A program made the translations under genes and the position numbers. The notes below the pieces were generated by a model, which was given only the letters and a program-made list of their open reading frames with translations, did no database searches and had not been told where the DNA came from. Positions 1 to 7,799 of a stretch of 64,000 nucleotides of DNA are shown piece after piece; position 1 is the first letter of the stretch, and each line of letters starts with the position of its first letter. Origin of the DNA: Agromyces mangrovi (lineage in GTDB: Bacteria; Actinomycetota; Actinomycetes; Actinomycetales; Microbacteriaceae); contig NZ_AP027737.1 in assembly GCF_030296695.1 (NCBI RefSeq), forward strand, positions 2,790,001 to 2,854,000. The letters run 5' to 3'.

Positions 1-400
1 CGAGGAACCGGTACTTCTCGACCTGCTTCGGGGTGTCGGCCTCGCCCGAGTGCACGTAGGTGCTGACGACCGTGATCGACGAGCCGTCGAAGTCGTAGTC
101 CGCCTCGAGCCAGCGCCCGGCCGAGTCGAACTCGTCGGGGCCGAGGGCGACGCGGTGGATGCGGGCGGGCCGGCGGCTCGCGAGGGCGACGCCTGCGCGG
201 CCCTTCGCGCTCGCGGGGTCGTGCAGCACGTCCCACTCGTCGCCCAGCAGGCCCGTGAGGTCGTCGGTCGAGGCGCGCACCTCCTGGAGTGCCAGGATGT
301 CGACGTCGCGTTCGGCGAGCCAGTCGCCCATGCCCCGCCGGAACGCCGCCCGGATGCCGTTGACGTTGACGCTGGCGACGCGGACGGGCTTCGTGGGCAT
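1..400 (-). CDS. xthA: Exodeoxyribonuclease III, C-terminal part off the window
   Basis: The first 133 codons of an AP endonuclease/exonuclease of the endonuclease-exonuclease-phosphatase fold, which repairs abasic sites in DNA. Visible family motifs are VASVNVNGIRAAF at the N-terminus, the metal-binding LALQEVRA, GRAGVALASR and VVSTYVHSGE. The family is usually about 260-290 residues, so about half is missing beyond base 1. The ATG at 398-400 is preceded by a -10-like TAGAAT seven bases upstream. It is last in a minus-strand series after sdhCDAB and the YihY gene, ten bases below the latter's stop. Confidence is high for the family. Confidence 0.9.
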   Translation of the reverse strand, partial: MPTKPVRVASVNVNGIRAAFRRGMGDWLAERDVDILALQEVRASTDDLTGLLGDEWDVLHDPASAKGRAGVALASRRPARIHRVALGPDEFDSAGRWLEADYDFDGSSITVVSTYVHSGEADTPKQVEKYRFL

Positions 401-407
401 GCCGAGA

Positions 408-413
408 ATTCTA
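408..413 (-). promoter_or_regulatory. -10 hexamer TAGAAT for exonuclease III
   Basis: TAGAAT on the minus strand sits 7 bases before the ATG at 400, the spacing of a leaderless start. It overlaps the TAG stop of the upstream gene, so it could be coincidental. Confidence 0.4.
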
Positions 414-1676
414 TGGGAGGCGGGCGACATCCTCGGCGTCGAAGCGGGCCTGCAGGTCCTCCAGGCGCAGCTCGGCCTTCGCGAGCCGTCGCCGGGCCCG
501 AGGCCGACGGAAGAAGCTCGCCGCCTGCACCTCCTGCTCGGCCTCGCGGATCGAGATGCGCGCCGCGAGCAGCCGGGCGTTGCGCTCGCGCTCGCGGCGC
601 TCCTGCTCGAGCTGCTCCGGCGTGACACGCCGCAGGGTCTCGTTGCGGTCGGCCGCGGAGACCGAGATCCACGACGCGGCGACCAGGGTGATGATGCTCG
701 TCAGGTTGAACCACAACAGCAGCGCGATGAACACCGTGAAGGTCGCCAGCAGCGGGTTGCGGGTCGCGGCGCCGAGCACGGTTCCACCGAGCGACTGGAT
801 GACGCCGAGGGCGATCGCGCCGAGGATCGACCCCGGCCAGAGCCGACGCCACGGCACCGCCGCACCGGAGAGGAAGCGGAACATCGTGGCGAGCACGCCC
901 GTGTTCAGCACGAGGATCGCGACGACGCCGCCGAGTCGCACGACCAGGCTGGTCCAGCTCGACGCGAGCTCGAGCCCGAGCACGTCGCGCACCCACTCGA
1001 ACGCGGTGGTGGTCGCAACGCTGAGGCCGGCCGTGAGCACGAGCACCGCGCCGAAGAGGATCGCCATGACGAAGTCGCGGGCCTTCAGCAGCAGGTAGGC
1101 GCGCGAGTCGCGCGACAGCCCGAACATCGACCGCACGGCGATGCGCGAGTAGGTGATCCAGCTGACCGCGGTCCAGAGCAGACCGCCGAGGGCGATCGCA
1201 CCCGCGATGGTGAACAGGTTGAGGCTGCTGGAAGCGAGGGTCGCGAGCTCGTCCGCGTCGATGACCCCGGTGACGTCGTCGGCCGAGATCAGTCCCGGCA
1301 CGTACGCGTTGATGAGCTCGACGAGCGCGGTGAACAGCTCGGGATTGGAGGTCAGCCAGAGCCCCGCGACCGAGAACGCGACGAACACGGCGGCGAACAC
1401 CGCGAACAGGGCCATGTAGCTCATGCCGGCCGACATGAGGAAGCCGTTGCGCCAGAGGAAGTTGCGCCAGACCCGCACCGGGAAGATCTCCATGGTGCGT
1501 CGGGTCAGGGTGGTGACCGCGCTCACCGGCTCCTCGAACCGGTCGCGGAGGGCGACCGTGACCGCCTCGAGGCGGCCGCGGGTCTCGCCGACGCCCTCCT
1601 CGAACTCCTCGCGAGGGTCGCCCGAACCGCGCGAGGCGACGGCACTCCGCCCGTAGCGGTTCGCGCGCTCGCTCAC
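411..1676 (-). CDS. YihY/BrkB-family integral membrane protein
   Basis: A 421-residue protein with about six hydrophobic segments between residues 75 and 320, beginning GMSYMALFAVFAAVFVAFS and including WRRLWPGSILGAIALGVIQ, the pattern of the YihY/BrkB (formerly ribonuclease BN) family. The substrate or function of this family is not settled. The N-terminal 70 residues and a highly charged C-terminal tail (residues 350-421, rich in Arg and Glu) are predicted cytoplasmic, and the tail may form a coiled coil. The GTG start at 1676 lies 30 bases after sdhB, so it may be read through from the sdh operon. No family-specific catalytic residues can be assigned. Confidence 0.85.
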   Translation of the reverse strand: MSERANRYGRSAVASRGSGDPREEFEEGVGETRGRLEAVTVALRDRFEEPVSAVTTLTRRTMEIFPVRVWRNFLWRNGFLMSAGMSYMALFAVFAAVFVAFSVAGLWLTSNPELFTALVELINAYVPGLISADDVTGVIDADELATLASSSLNLFTIAGAIALGGLLWTAVSWITYSRIAVRSMFGLSRDSRAYLLLKARDFVMAILFGAVLVLTAGLSVATTTAFEWVRDVLGLELASSWTSLVVRLGGVVAILVLNTGVLATMFRFLSGAAVPWRRLWPGSILGAIALGVIQSLGGTVLGAATRNPLLATFTVFIALLLWFNLTSIITLVAASWISVSAADRNETLRRVTPEQLEQERRERERNARLLAARISIREAEQEVQAASFFRRPRARRRLAKAELRLEDLQARFDAEDVARLP

Positions 1677-1706
1677 CTGCGGCCCCCGGTCGTCCGTGCC
1701 GGGCGG

Positions 1707-2468
1707 CTAGGGCTTGCCCCGCATGATCGCCTGCTTGACCTCGGAGATCGCCTTGGTGACCTCGATGCCGCGCGGGCAGGCGTCGGAGCAGTTGAAGGTC
1801 GTCCGGCAGCGCCAGACGCCCTCCTTGTCGTTGAGGATGTCGAGGCGCACCTGGGCGGCGTCGTCGCGAGAGTCGAAGATGAAGCGGTGCGCGTTCACGA
1901 TCGCGGCCGGGCCGAAGTACTGCCCGTCGGTCCAGAACACCGGGCACGAGGTCGTGCACGCGGCGCAGAGGATGCACTTCGTGGTGTCGTCGAACCGCTC
2001 GCGGGCGACGACGTCCTGGATGCGCTCCTTGCCGGGCTCGGGCGTGCTGCTCGCCTGCAGGAACGGCTGCACCTCGCGGAACGAGGCGAAGAACGGCTCC
2101 ATGTCGACCACGAGATCCTTCTCGAGTGGCAGGCCCTTGATCGCCTCGACGTAGATCGGCTTCGAGATGTCGAGGTCCTTGATCAACGTCTTGCAGGCGA
2201 GGCGGTTGCGGCCGTTGATGCGCATCGCGTCGGACCCGCAGATGCCGTGGGCGCACGAGCGGCGGAACGTGAGCGAGCCGTCCTGCTCCCACTTGATCTT
2301 GTGCAGCGCGTCGAGCACCCGGTCGGTCGGGTACATCTCGACGTCGAAGTCCTGCCAGCGCGGCTCGGTGTCGGCGTCCGGGTCGAACCGGCGGATGATG
2401 AAGGTGACGGTGAAGGACGGAACGGCGGTCTCGGTCGCCTCGGGCGCGTCCGTGGTTGCGGTCGACAC
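1707..2468 (-). CDS. sdhB: Succinate dehydrogenase iron-sulfur subunit
   Basis: A 253-residue electron-transfer subunit of complex II, passing electrons from the SdhA flavin to the membrane quinone site. The plant-type 2Fe-2S motif is CAHGICGSDAM with a later Cys in NRLACKTL; the 4Fe-4S and 3Fe-4S clusters are shown by CILCAACTTSCP and CRTTFNCSDACPRGI. The GTG at 2466-2468 was chosen because it begins two bases after the sdhA stop and gives a normal length; the frame stays open much further upstream but only as a shadow of sdhA. It is the last gene of sdhCDAB. Confidence 0.95.
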   Translation of the reverse strand: MSTATTDAPEATETAVPSFTVTFIIRRFDPDADTEPRWQDFDVEMYPTDRVLDALHKIKWEQDGSLTFRRSCAHGICGSDAMRINGRNRLACKTLIKDLDISKPIYVEAIKGLPLEKDLVVDMEPFFASFREVQPFLQASSTPEPGKERIQDVVARERFDDTTKCILCAACTTSCPVFWTDGQYFGPAAIVNAHRFIFDSRDDAAQVRLDILNDKEGVWRCRTTFNCSDACPRGIEVTKAISEVKQAIMRGKP

Positions 2469-2470
2469 GA

Positions 2471-4279
2471 TCAGTACTTCCTCTCCATCGGCTGGTAGCG
2501 GGTGATGGTCACGGGTTTCCAGTCGAGCGAGATGTGGTCGTCGGCCTTCGACGAGTGCGGGTCGCCCGTGAGGTACGCCATCGTGTGCTGCATGTAGTTC
2601 TCGTCGTCGCGATCGGGGAAGTCGTCGCGCATGTGGCCGCCGCGGCTCTCCTTGCGGTTGCGGGCCGAGTAGACGACGACCTCGGCGAGGTCGAGGAGGA
2701 AGCCGAGCTCGACGGCCTCGAGGAGGTCGGTGTTGAAGCGGGTGCCCTTGTCGTGCACCGCGATCTTCGTGTACCGCTCGCGCAGGTCGGCGATCACGTT
2801 CGTGACGTGCTCGAGCGACTCGTCGGTGCGGAACACCTGCGCCGAGCGGTCCATCTCGTCCTGCAGTTCCTTGCGGATCGCGGCGATCCGCTCGGTGCCG
2901 GTCGACGCGCGCAGCTGGTCGAGCATGCCGCGAACGGCGCTCGCGGGGTCGTCGGGCAGCGGCACGAACTCGGCGGTCTTGACGTACTCGACCGCGTTGC
3001 GGCCGGCGCGCTTGCCGAAGACGTTGATGTCGAGCAGCGAGTTGGTGCCGAGGCGGTTCGAGCCGTGCACCGAGACGCACGCGCACTCGCCGGCGGCGTA
3101 GAGGCCGGGCACCACGGTCTCGTTGTCGCGCAGCACCTCGGCGCTCACGTTGGTGGGGATGCCGCCCATGGCGTAGTGCGCGGTCGGCATGACCGGCACG
3201 GGCTCGTACACCGGGTCGACGCCGAGGTAGGTGCGCGCGAACTCGGTGATGTCGGGCAGCTTCGTCTCGAGCACCTCGGCGCCCAGGTGCGTGCAGTCGA
3301 GCAGCACGTAGTCCTTGTGCGGGCCGGCGCCGCGCCCCTCCGCGACCTCCTGCACCATGCAGCGGGCGACGATGTCGCGCGGGGCGAGGTCCTTGATGGT
3401 CGGCGCGTAGCGCTCCATGAAGCGCTCGCCCGACGCGTTGCGGAGGATCGCGCCCTCGCCGCGGGCGCCCTCCGTGAGCAGGATGCCGAGCCCGGCGAGG
3501 CCGGTCGGGTGGAACTGGAAGAACTCCATGTCCTCCAGCGGCAGGCCCTTCCGCCAGATGATGCCGACGCCGTCGCCGGTGAGCGTGTGCGCGTTCGAGG
3601 TGGTCTTGTAGATCTTGCCGAAGCCGCCGGTGGCGAAGATGATCGCCTTGGCCTGGAAGACGTGCAGTTCGCCCGACGCGAGGTCGTAGGCGACGACGCC
3701 CGAGGGCTGCTCCACGCCGTCGACCTCGGTCATGACGACGTCGAGCGCGTAGTACTCGTTGTAGAACTCGATGCCGTGCTTGACGCAGTTCTGGTACAGC
3801 GTCTGGAGGATCATGTGGCCGGTGCGGTCGGCCGCGTAGCACGCACGGCGCACGGGCGCCTTGCCGTGGTCGCGGGTGTGGCCGCCGAATCGTCGCTGGT
3901 CGATCTTGCCCTCGGCCGTGCGGTTGAACGGCAGGCCCATGTTCTCGAGGTCGATGACCGCGTCGATGGCCTCCTTCGCGAGGATCTCCGCCGCGTCCTG
4001 GTCGACGAGGTAGTCGCCACCCTTGACGGTGTCGAAGGTGTGCCACTCCCAGCTGTCCTCCTCGACGTTCGCGAGGGCGGCGGCCATACCGCCCTGCGCG
4101 GCGCCCGTGTGCGAGCGCGTCGGGTACAGCTTCGAGATCACCGCGGTCTTCGCATTCGGCCCGGCCTCGATGGCCGCGCGCATGCCGGCGCCGCCGGCGC
4201 CGACGATCACGATGTCGTACTGGTGGTAGTGGACGCCGTCGACCACGGTCGAGTCGGCGGTGGCGTTCGCGGGGTTCAC
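2471..4279 (-). CDS. sdhA: Succinate dehydrogenase flavoprotein subunit
   Basis: A 602-residue catalytic subunit that oxidises succinate to fumarate using covalently bound FAD. The dinucleotide-binding motif [15 protein letters not shown] is near residue 30. The FAD-linking histidine lies in [14 protein letters not shown], and the substrate-site segment [14 protein letters not shown] follows. [20 protein letters not shown] is the conserved C-terminal part of the FAD domain. Length is normal. It lies between sdhD and sdhB with very short gaps and is translated from an ATG at 4279. No anomalies were seen. Confidence 0.97.
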   Translation of the reverse strand: MNPANATADSTVVDGVHYHQYDIVIVGAGGAGMRAAIEAGPNAKTAVISKLYPTRSHTGAAQGGMAAALANVEEDSWEWHTFDTVKGGDYLVDQDAAEILAKEAIDAVIDLENMGLPFNRTAEGKIDQRRFGGHTRDHGKAPVRRACYAADRTGHMILQTLYQNCVKHGIEFYNEYYALDVVMTEVDGVEQPSGVVAYDLASGELHVFQAKAIIFATGGFGKIYKTTSNAHTLTGDGVGIIWRKGLPLEDMEFFQFHPTGLAGLGILLTEGARGEGAILRNASGERFMERYAPTIKDLAPRDIVARCMVQEVAEGRGAGPHKDYVLLDCTHLGAEVLETKLPDITEFARTYLGVDPVYEPVPVMPTAHYAMGGIPTNVSAEVLRDNETVVPGLYAAGECACVSVHGSNRLGTNSLLDINVFGKRAGRNAVEYVKTAEFVPLPDDPASAVRGMLDQLRASTGTERIAAIRKELQDEMDRSAQVFRTDESLEHVTNVIADLRERYTKIAVHDKGTRFNTDLLEAVELGFLLDLAEVVVYSARNRKESRGGHMRDDFPDRDDENYMQHTMAYLTGDPHSSKADDHISLDWKPVTITRYQPMERKY

Positions 4280-4286
4280 AGGTCTC

Positions 4287-4729
4287 CTAGGCCGCGGGGC
4301 AGAACGAGGGGAGCAGCTCGGCGGGCGAACCGGCCGGGCACGGGTCGAAGGTGAAGATCACGAGCGTGCCGAGCACGAGCAGTACGACGACGGCCCCGCC
4401 GAGGGCGACCTTCAGCGTCGTCTGCACCTTCCCGGGGTTCGTGTAGTCGTTGACGAGCGTGCGCATGCCGTTTGCGCCGTGGATGAGCGCGAGCCACAGC
4501 AGCAGGCAGTCGTACCACTGCCAGAAGGGGCTCGCCCACTTGCCGGCGACGAAGCCGAAGTCGATGGCCTTGACGCCCTCGCCGACCAGCAGGTTGACGA
4601 ACAGGTGGCCGAAGATCAGCACGACGAGGAGGACCCCCGAGACGCGCATGTAGATCCAGCCCCACTTCTCGAGGTTGACGCCTCGGCGTGCGGGCCGGCT
4701 GGGGGAGCGGGGGCTTCGATCGTGGTCAT
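4287..4729 (-). CDS. sdhD: Succinate dehydrogenase membrane anchor subunit (one apparent frameshift)
   Basis: A hydrophobic anchor subunit of complex II with three transmembrane segments and the haem/quinone region [15 protein letters not shown]. The conserved N-terminal stretch [16 protein letters not shown] is in the main frame, but the only good start, ATG at 4727-4729 (MTTIEAP), is one frame away. Adding one C to the run at 4709-4713 joins them into a 147-residue protein of normal size. The uncorrected sequence has only an internal ATG at 4649, which would delete the conserved KWGWIY segment. I read this as an uncalled base in a homopolymer rather than a broken gene. The stop is eight bases from sdhA. 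Confidence 0.88.
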
Positions 4730-4742
4730 GGTCGTGCCCCTC

Positions 4743-5168
4743 CTAGTGGCTGAAGACGTTGATCAGGTGCCGCGGGGTGAACCCGAGCATCGTGATCACC
4801 CAGAGTGCGATGACGATGTAGAACAGCAGCCGCTGGTGGCGGGTCGCCCAGGCCCAGAAGTCGACGAGGATGATGCGCAGTCCGTTGAACGCGTGGAAGA
4901 CGATCGCACCGACCAGCGCGACCTCGCCGAGCCCCATGATCGGGGTCTGGTACGCGCCGATGACCACGTTGTAGGCCTCGGGGCTCACGCGCACGAGGGC
5001 GGTGTCGAGGATGTGCACGAGCAGGAAGAAGAAGATCGCCACGCCGGTGATGCGATGCAGCACCCACGACCACATTCCCTCGTTGCCCCGGTACAGCGTT
5101 CCGCCGGGCCGGGGACGCTTCGCCGGCTGCTCGGGTGCTGTCAGGGTTCCTGTCGCGGATTCCGACAT
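4743..5168 (-). CDS. sdhC: Succinate dehydrogenase cytochrome b556 subunit
   Basis: A 141-residue anchor subunit with three transmembrane helices. It shows WSWVLHRITGVAIFF, with the Ser-His-Arg type quinone/haem motif, and VFHAFNGLRIILVDF with a candidate haem-ligand His. It is the first gene of sdhCDAB. The ATG at 5168 follows an SD-like GGGAGGG, and the leader of about 60-70 bases begins near a TAGACT -10 at 5238-5243. An 18-base perfect inverted repeat just upstream may regulate the operon. Confidence 0.93.
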   Translation of the reverse strand: MSESATGTLTAPEQPAKRPRPGGTLYRGNEGMWSWVLHRITGVAIFFFLLVHILDTALVRVSPEAYNVVIGAYQTPIMGLGEVALVGAIVFHAFNGLRIILVDFWAWATRHQRLLFYIVIALWVITMLGFTPRHLINVFSH

Positions 5169-5237
5169 GAAACGACCCTCCCTGGCTGTGGTGGATGCCC
5201 GGAAACGGGCGTCGAACGCGCGCGGCGTTCAGGGCCG

Positions 5238-5243
5238 AGTCTA
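5238..5243 (-). promoter_or_regulatory. Probable -10 TAGACT of the sdhCDAB promoter
   Basis: TAGACT on the minus strand about 70 bases before sdhC would give a leadered transcript, consistent with a purine-rich SD sequence before the sdhC ATG. No convincing -35 was seen. Confidence 0.45.
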
Positions 5244-5266
5244 GTCCCGCCGCTGAGGCGGTCGCC

Positions 5267-5284
5267 GGTTAGGTGACCCTAACC
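5267..5284. promoter_or_regulatory. 18-base perfect inverted repeat upstream of sdhC
   Basis: GGTTAGGTGACCCTAACC consists of two 7-base arms around TGAC. It is centred about 35 bases upstream of the presumed sdh -10 and also covers the stop codon of the neighbouring mannosyltransferase gene. It could be an operator for sdh or part of a terminator. The TTAGG/CCTAA arms partly resemble DtxR-family boxes, but spacing and centre differ from the consensus I know. Confidence 0.45.
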
Positions 5285-6418
5285 CTGTGCAGTCGGCAGG
5301 CTCGCCGCACGACGGGCGAGGACCGCGTCGTAGTGGGCGAACAGCTGCGCGCAGACCTGCTCCCACGACCGCTCGCGCACCGCGCGACGCCCCGCTTCAC
5401 CGATGCGTGCACGTCGTGCAGGGTCGGCGACGAGGCCCGCGACCGCCGCGGCGAGCGCGTCGTCGTCCTCGGGCGCATAGAGCAGGCCCGTGTGGCCGTG
5501 CTCGACGAGGTCGATCGGGCCGCCGGCGCGCGGCGCGACCACGGGGCATCCGCTCGCCTGCGCCTCCTGGATCGTCTGCCCGAAGGTCTCCTCGGTGCCG
5601 GTGTGCACGAACACGTCGAGCGCCGCGTAGGCGGTGCGCAGGTCGTCGCCCGTGAGCTGGCCGAGGAACGTGGTGGGCACGCCGTGCAGCGCGCGGCGCA
5701 CGTCGGCCGCGGCCGGGCCGTCGCCGACGATGACGACGCGGATGCCCCGCATGCCGCGGAGCGCTCGCAGTCGCTCGACGCGCTTCTCCGGTGCCAGCCG
5801 GCCGACGTAGCCCACCAGCACCTGTCCGTCGGGCGCGAGTGCCCGGCGCAGCGCGCGCGTGCGGTCGTCCGAGCGGAGGTTCGGGTGGAAGCCGTCGAGG
5901 TCGACGCCCCGCCCCCAGCGCGCGAGGCGAGGGACGCCCAGGTCGGTCAGCTCGGCGAGCGCGACGCTCGACGGTGCGAGGGTGAGGTCGGCCTGCTCGT
6001 GCATGCGCCGCACCCAGGCGCGTGCGAGACGTGCGGCGCCGCGACCCCAGCGGTGGCGGAGCGCGTAGCCCGCGACATCCGTCTGGTAGACCGCGACCGT
6101 CGGCACGCCGAGACGGCGCGCGGCGGCGATGCCCTCGGCGCCGAGCAGGAACGGGGACGCCGCGTGCACGAGGTCGGGGCCGAACGCCTCGAGCGTGCGC
6201 TGCACGCTGGGCCCGGGCAGCCCGACGGGGAACTTCCGGTACGCGACCGCGGGCACTCCCACTACCGGGAAGCCGGCGTAGCTGCCGTCGCCGTCGGTGG
6301 GGGCGATGACTACCGCCTCGTCGCCGCGGTCCCGCAGGGACTCGAGCACCCGGCAGACGCTCGTCGTCACGCCGTTGACCGTGGGAAGGAAGCTCTCGCT
6401 GACCACCGCGACTCTCAC
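5279..6418 (-). CDS. GT4 mannosyltransferase, MgtA/PimB-like
   Basis: A 379-residue retaining glycosyltransferase of the GT-B fold, family 4. The N-terminus VAVVSESFLPTVNGVTTS, the linker VGYVGRLAPEKRV, VIVGDGPAAADVR and the nucleotide-sugar site GTEETFGQTIQEAQASG are typical of GDP-mannose-dependent alpha-mannosyltransferases such as actinobacterial MgtA and PimB'. It probably adds mannose to a lipid anchor (glucuronosyl diacylglycerol or phosphatidylinositol mannoside) at the inner face of the membrane; the acceptor cannot be read from sequence. The GTG at 6418 is preceded by TAGCGT seven bases away. It diverges from a gene for making GDP-mannose, its likely donor. Confidence 0.85.
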   Translation of the reverse strand: MRVAVVSESFLPTVNGVTTSVCRVLESLRDRGDEAVVIAPTDGDGSYAGFPVVGVPAVAYRKFPVGLPGPSVQRTLEAFGPDLVHAASPFLLGAEGIAAARRLGVPTVAVYQTDVAGYALRHRWGRGAARLARAWVRRMHEQADLTLAPSSVALAELTDLGVPRLARWGRGVDLDGFHPNLRSDDRTRALRRALAPDGQVLVGYVGRLAPEKRVERLRALRGMRGIRVVIVGDGPAAADVRRALHGVPTTFLGQLTGDDLRTAYAALDVFVHTGTEETFGQTIQEAQASGCPVVAPRAGGPIDLVEHGHTGLLYAPEDDDALAAAVAGLVADPARRARIGEAGRRAVRERSWEQVCAQLFAHYDAVLARRAASLPTAQG

Positions 6419-6425
6419 GTTCGCG

Positions 6426-6431
6426 ACGCTA
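6426..6431 (-). promoter_or_regulatory. -10 TAGCGT for the mannosyltransferase
   Basis: The hexamer is 7 bases before the GTG start at 6418, indicating a leaderless mRNA. Confidence 0.5.
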
Positions 6432-6486
6432 CGGAGCCTCGGTGGCGACCGGTCGAACACGTCATGAACGCGAAACGGCGACGGGG

Positions 6487-6492
6487 TAGCCT
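6487..6492 (+). promoter_or_regulatory. -10 TAGCCT for mannose-1-phosphate guanylyltransferase
   Basis: The hexamer is 7 bases before the ATG at 6500 and no SD sequence is visible, indicating a leaderless mRNA divergent from the mannosyltransferase. Confidence 0.5.
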
Positions 6493-6499
6493 GACCGGC

Positions 6500-7621
6500 A
6501 TGACGGAGACCACTGCGCTCGAGCGCTTCTACAGCGTGATCCCCGCCGGCGGCATCGGCTCCCGCCTGTGGCCCCTCTCGCGGGCCGACGCCCCGAAGTT
6601 CCTGCACGACCTGACGGGCTCGGGCCAGACGCTCCTCCGCGACACCTGGGACCGGCTCGCACCCATCGCCGGCGACCAGCGGATCATGGTGGTCACCGGG
6701 CGCGCGCACCGTGCCGCGGTGGAGGGCCAGCTGCCCGCGCTCACCGACGAGAACATCGTGCTCGAGAGCGAGCCGCGCGACTCCTCGGCGGCGATCGGCC
6801 TGGCCGCCGCCATCCTCGAGCGGCGCGAGCCCGGCGTGATCATCGGATCGTTCGCGGCCGACCACGTGATCGGCCAGCGCGAGGGATTCCGCGCCGCGGT
6901 GCGCGAGGCCATCGCCGCCGCCGACGCGGGATTCATCACGACGATCGGCATCCGCCCCACCGAGCCCGCGGTCGGGTTCGGCTACATCCACGCGGGCGAC
7001 GCGCTCGACGTATCCGATGCGCCGCACGCGCTCGCCGTGACGGAGTTCGTCGAGAAGCCCGACCTCGAGACCGCGAAGGCGTACGTCGAGGGCGGGGCGC
7101 ACCTCTGGAACGCGGGCATGTTCATCGCGCGGGCCGACCGGCTGCTGGAGGAGCTGCACCGGTCGCAGCCCGAGCTGCACGACGGGCTCGTCGAGCTCGC
7201 CGCGGCCTGGGACGACCCCGTCACCCGCGGGCCTGCCGTCGACCGCATCTGGCCGACGCTGACGAAGATCGCGATCGACTACTCGGTCGCCGAGCCGGCA
7301 GCGGATGCCGGGAGGCTGGCGGTCATCCCCGGCTCGTTCGACTGGGACGACGTGGGCGACTTCGCCTCGCTCGCGAAGCTCAACACCGCGGGTCGGGCGA
7401 GCGACCTCGCCATCCTCGGCGAGCACGCCCGCGTGCTGGCCGATGCGTCGAGCGGCATCGTGGTGAGCCGCTCGAACCGCGTGATCAGCCTGATCGGCGT
7501 GCAGGACATCGTGGTGGTCGACACCCCCGATGCACTGCTGGTGACCACGAGCGAGCACGCGCAGCGGGTCAAGTCGGTCGTGGACGCGCTGCGCATGGGC
7601 GGCTCGGGCGACGTGCTCTGA
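6500..7621 (+). CDS. manC: Mannose-1-phosphate guanylyltransferase
   Basis: A 373-residue nucleotidyltransferase that makes GDP-mannose from GTP and mannose-1-phosphate. The signature VIPAGGIGSRLWPLSR followed by PKFLHDLTGSGQTLL is at residues 13-40, with FVEKP and LWNAGMFIARAD in the sugar-binding region and GSFDWDDVGDF near residue 280. It is the single-domain form without a C-terminal isomerase domain. It diverges from a mannosyltransferase that could use the product. The ATG lies directly after a leaderless-type -10. A hairpin follows three bases after the stop. Confidence 0.92.
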   Translation: MTETTALERFYSVIPAGGIGSRLWPLSRADAPKFLHDLTGSGQTLLRDTWDRLAPIAGDQRIMVVTGRAHRAAVEGQLPALTDENIVLESEPRDSSAAIGLAAAILERREPGVIIGSFAADHVIGQREGFRAAVREAIAAADAGFITTIGIRPTEPAVGFGYIHAGDALDVSDAPHALAVTEFVEKPDLETAKAYVEGGAHLWNAGMFIARADRLLEELHRSQPELHDGLVELAAAWDDPVTRGPAVDRIWPTLTKIAIDYSVAEPAADAGRLAVIPGSFDWDDVGDFASLAKLNTAGRASDLAILGEHARVLADASSGIVVSRSNRVISLIGVQDIVVVDTPDALLVTTSEHAQRVKSVVDALRMGGSGDVL

Positions 7622-7623
7622 CC

Positions 7624-7645
7624 CCCGATCAGGGGCCTGATCGGG
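7624..7645 (+). terminator. Hairpin after manC
   Basis: CCCGATCAGG and CCTGATCGGG form a perfect 10-base inverted repeat with two central bases (realistically an 8-9 pair stem), starting three bases after the manC stop. There is no T tract, as is common in high-GC actinobacteria. Confidence 0.6.
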
Positions 7646-7655
7646 TCGTGCGCGC

Positions 7656-7671
7656 GTGCTCATCTGAGCAC
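7656..7671. promoter_or_regulatory. Perfect palindrome GTGCTCATCTGAGCAC upstream of the nucleoside uptake genes
   Basis: Two 7-base arms around TC form a 16-base operator-like site, about 130 bases before the BMP lipoprotein start. It has the size and symmetry of a site for a dimeric HTH repressor such as the GntR or LacI families. No regulator gene lies next to it, so the factor is unknown. Confidence 0.45.
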
Positions 7672-7799
7672 AATGTCGCGGCTTCATAACCTTTCACGCG
7701 CGGGCCATGCGCGACACAGAGCCGTAACGCAACATTGAGTAACGTGACAGCCACGAGCCCCGCGTGCGTCGGGGCGTACCCCCGCACTTGGAGGACACA

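Noticed and set aside
159..2498. Long plus-strand open frame opposite sdhB and the YihY gene
   Set aside because: High GC keeps antisense frames open; the translation is low-complexity Arg, Glu and Ala with no motifs.
1707..4046. A 779-residue protein ending in the SdhB sequence
   Set aside because: The N-terminal part is Arg-rich shadow coding of sdhA in another frame; only the part from GTG 2468 is conserved.
5273..5284. CCCTAACCC, telomere-like sequence
   Set aside because: It is a single short copy and is explained by the 18-base inverted repeat; the window looks like ordinary chromosome.
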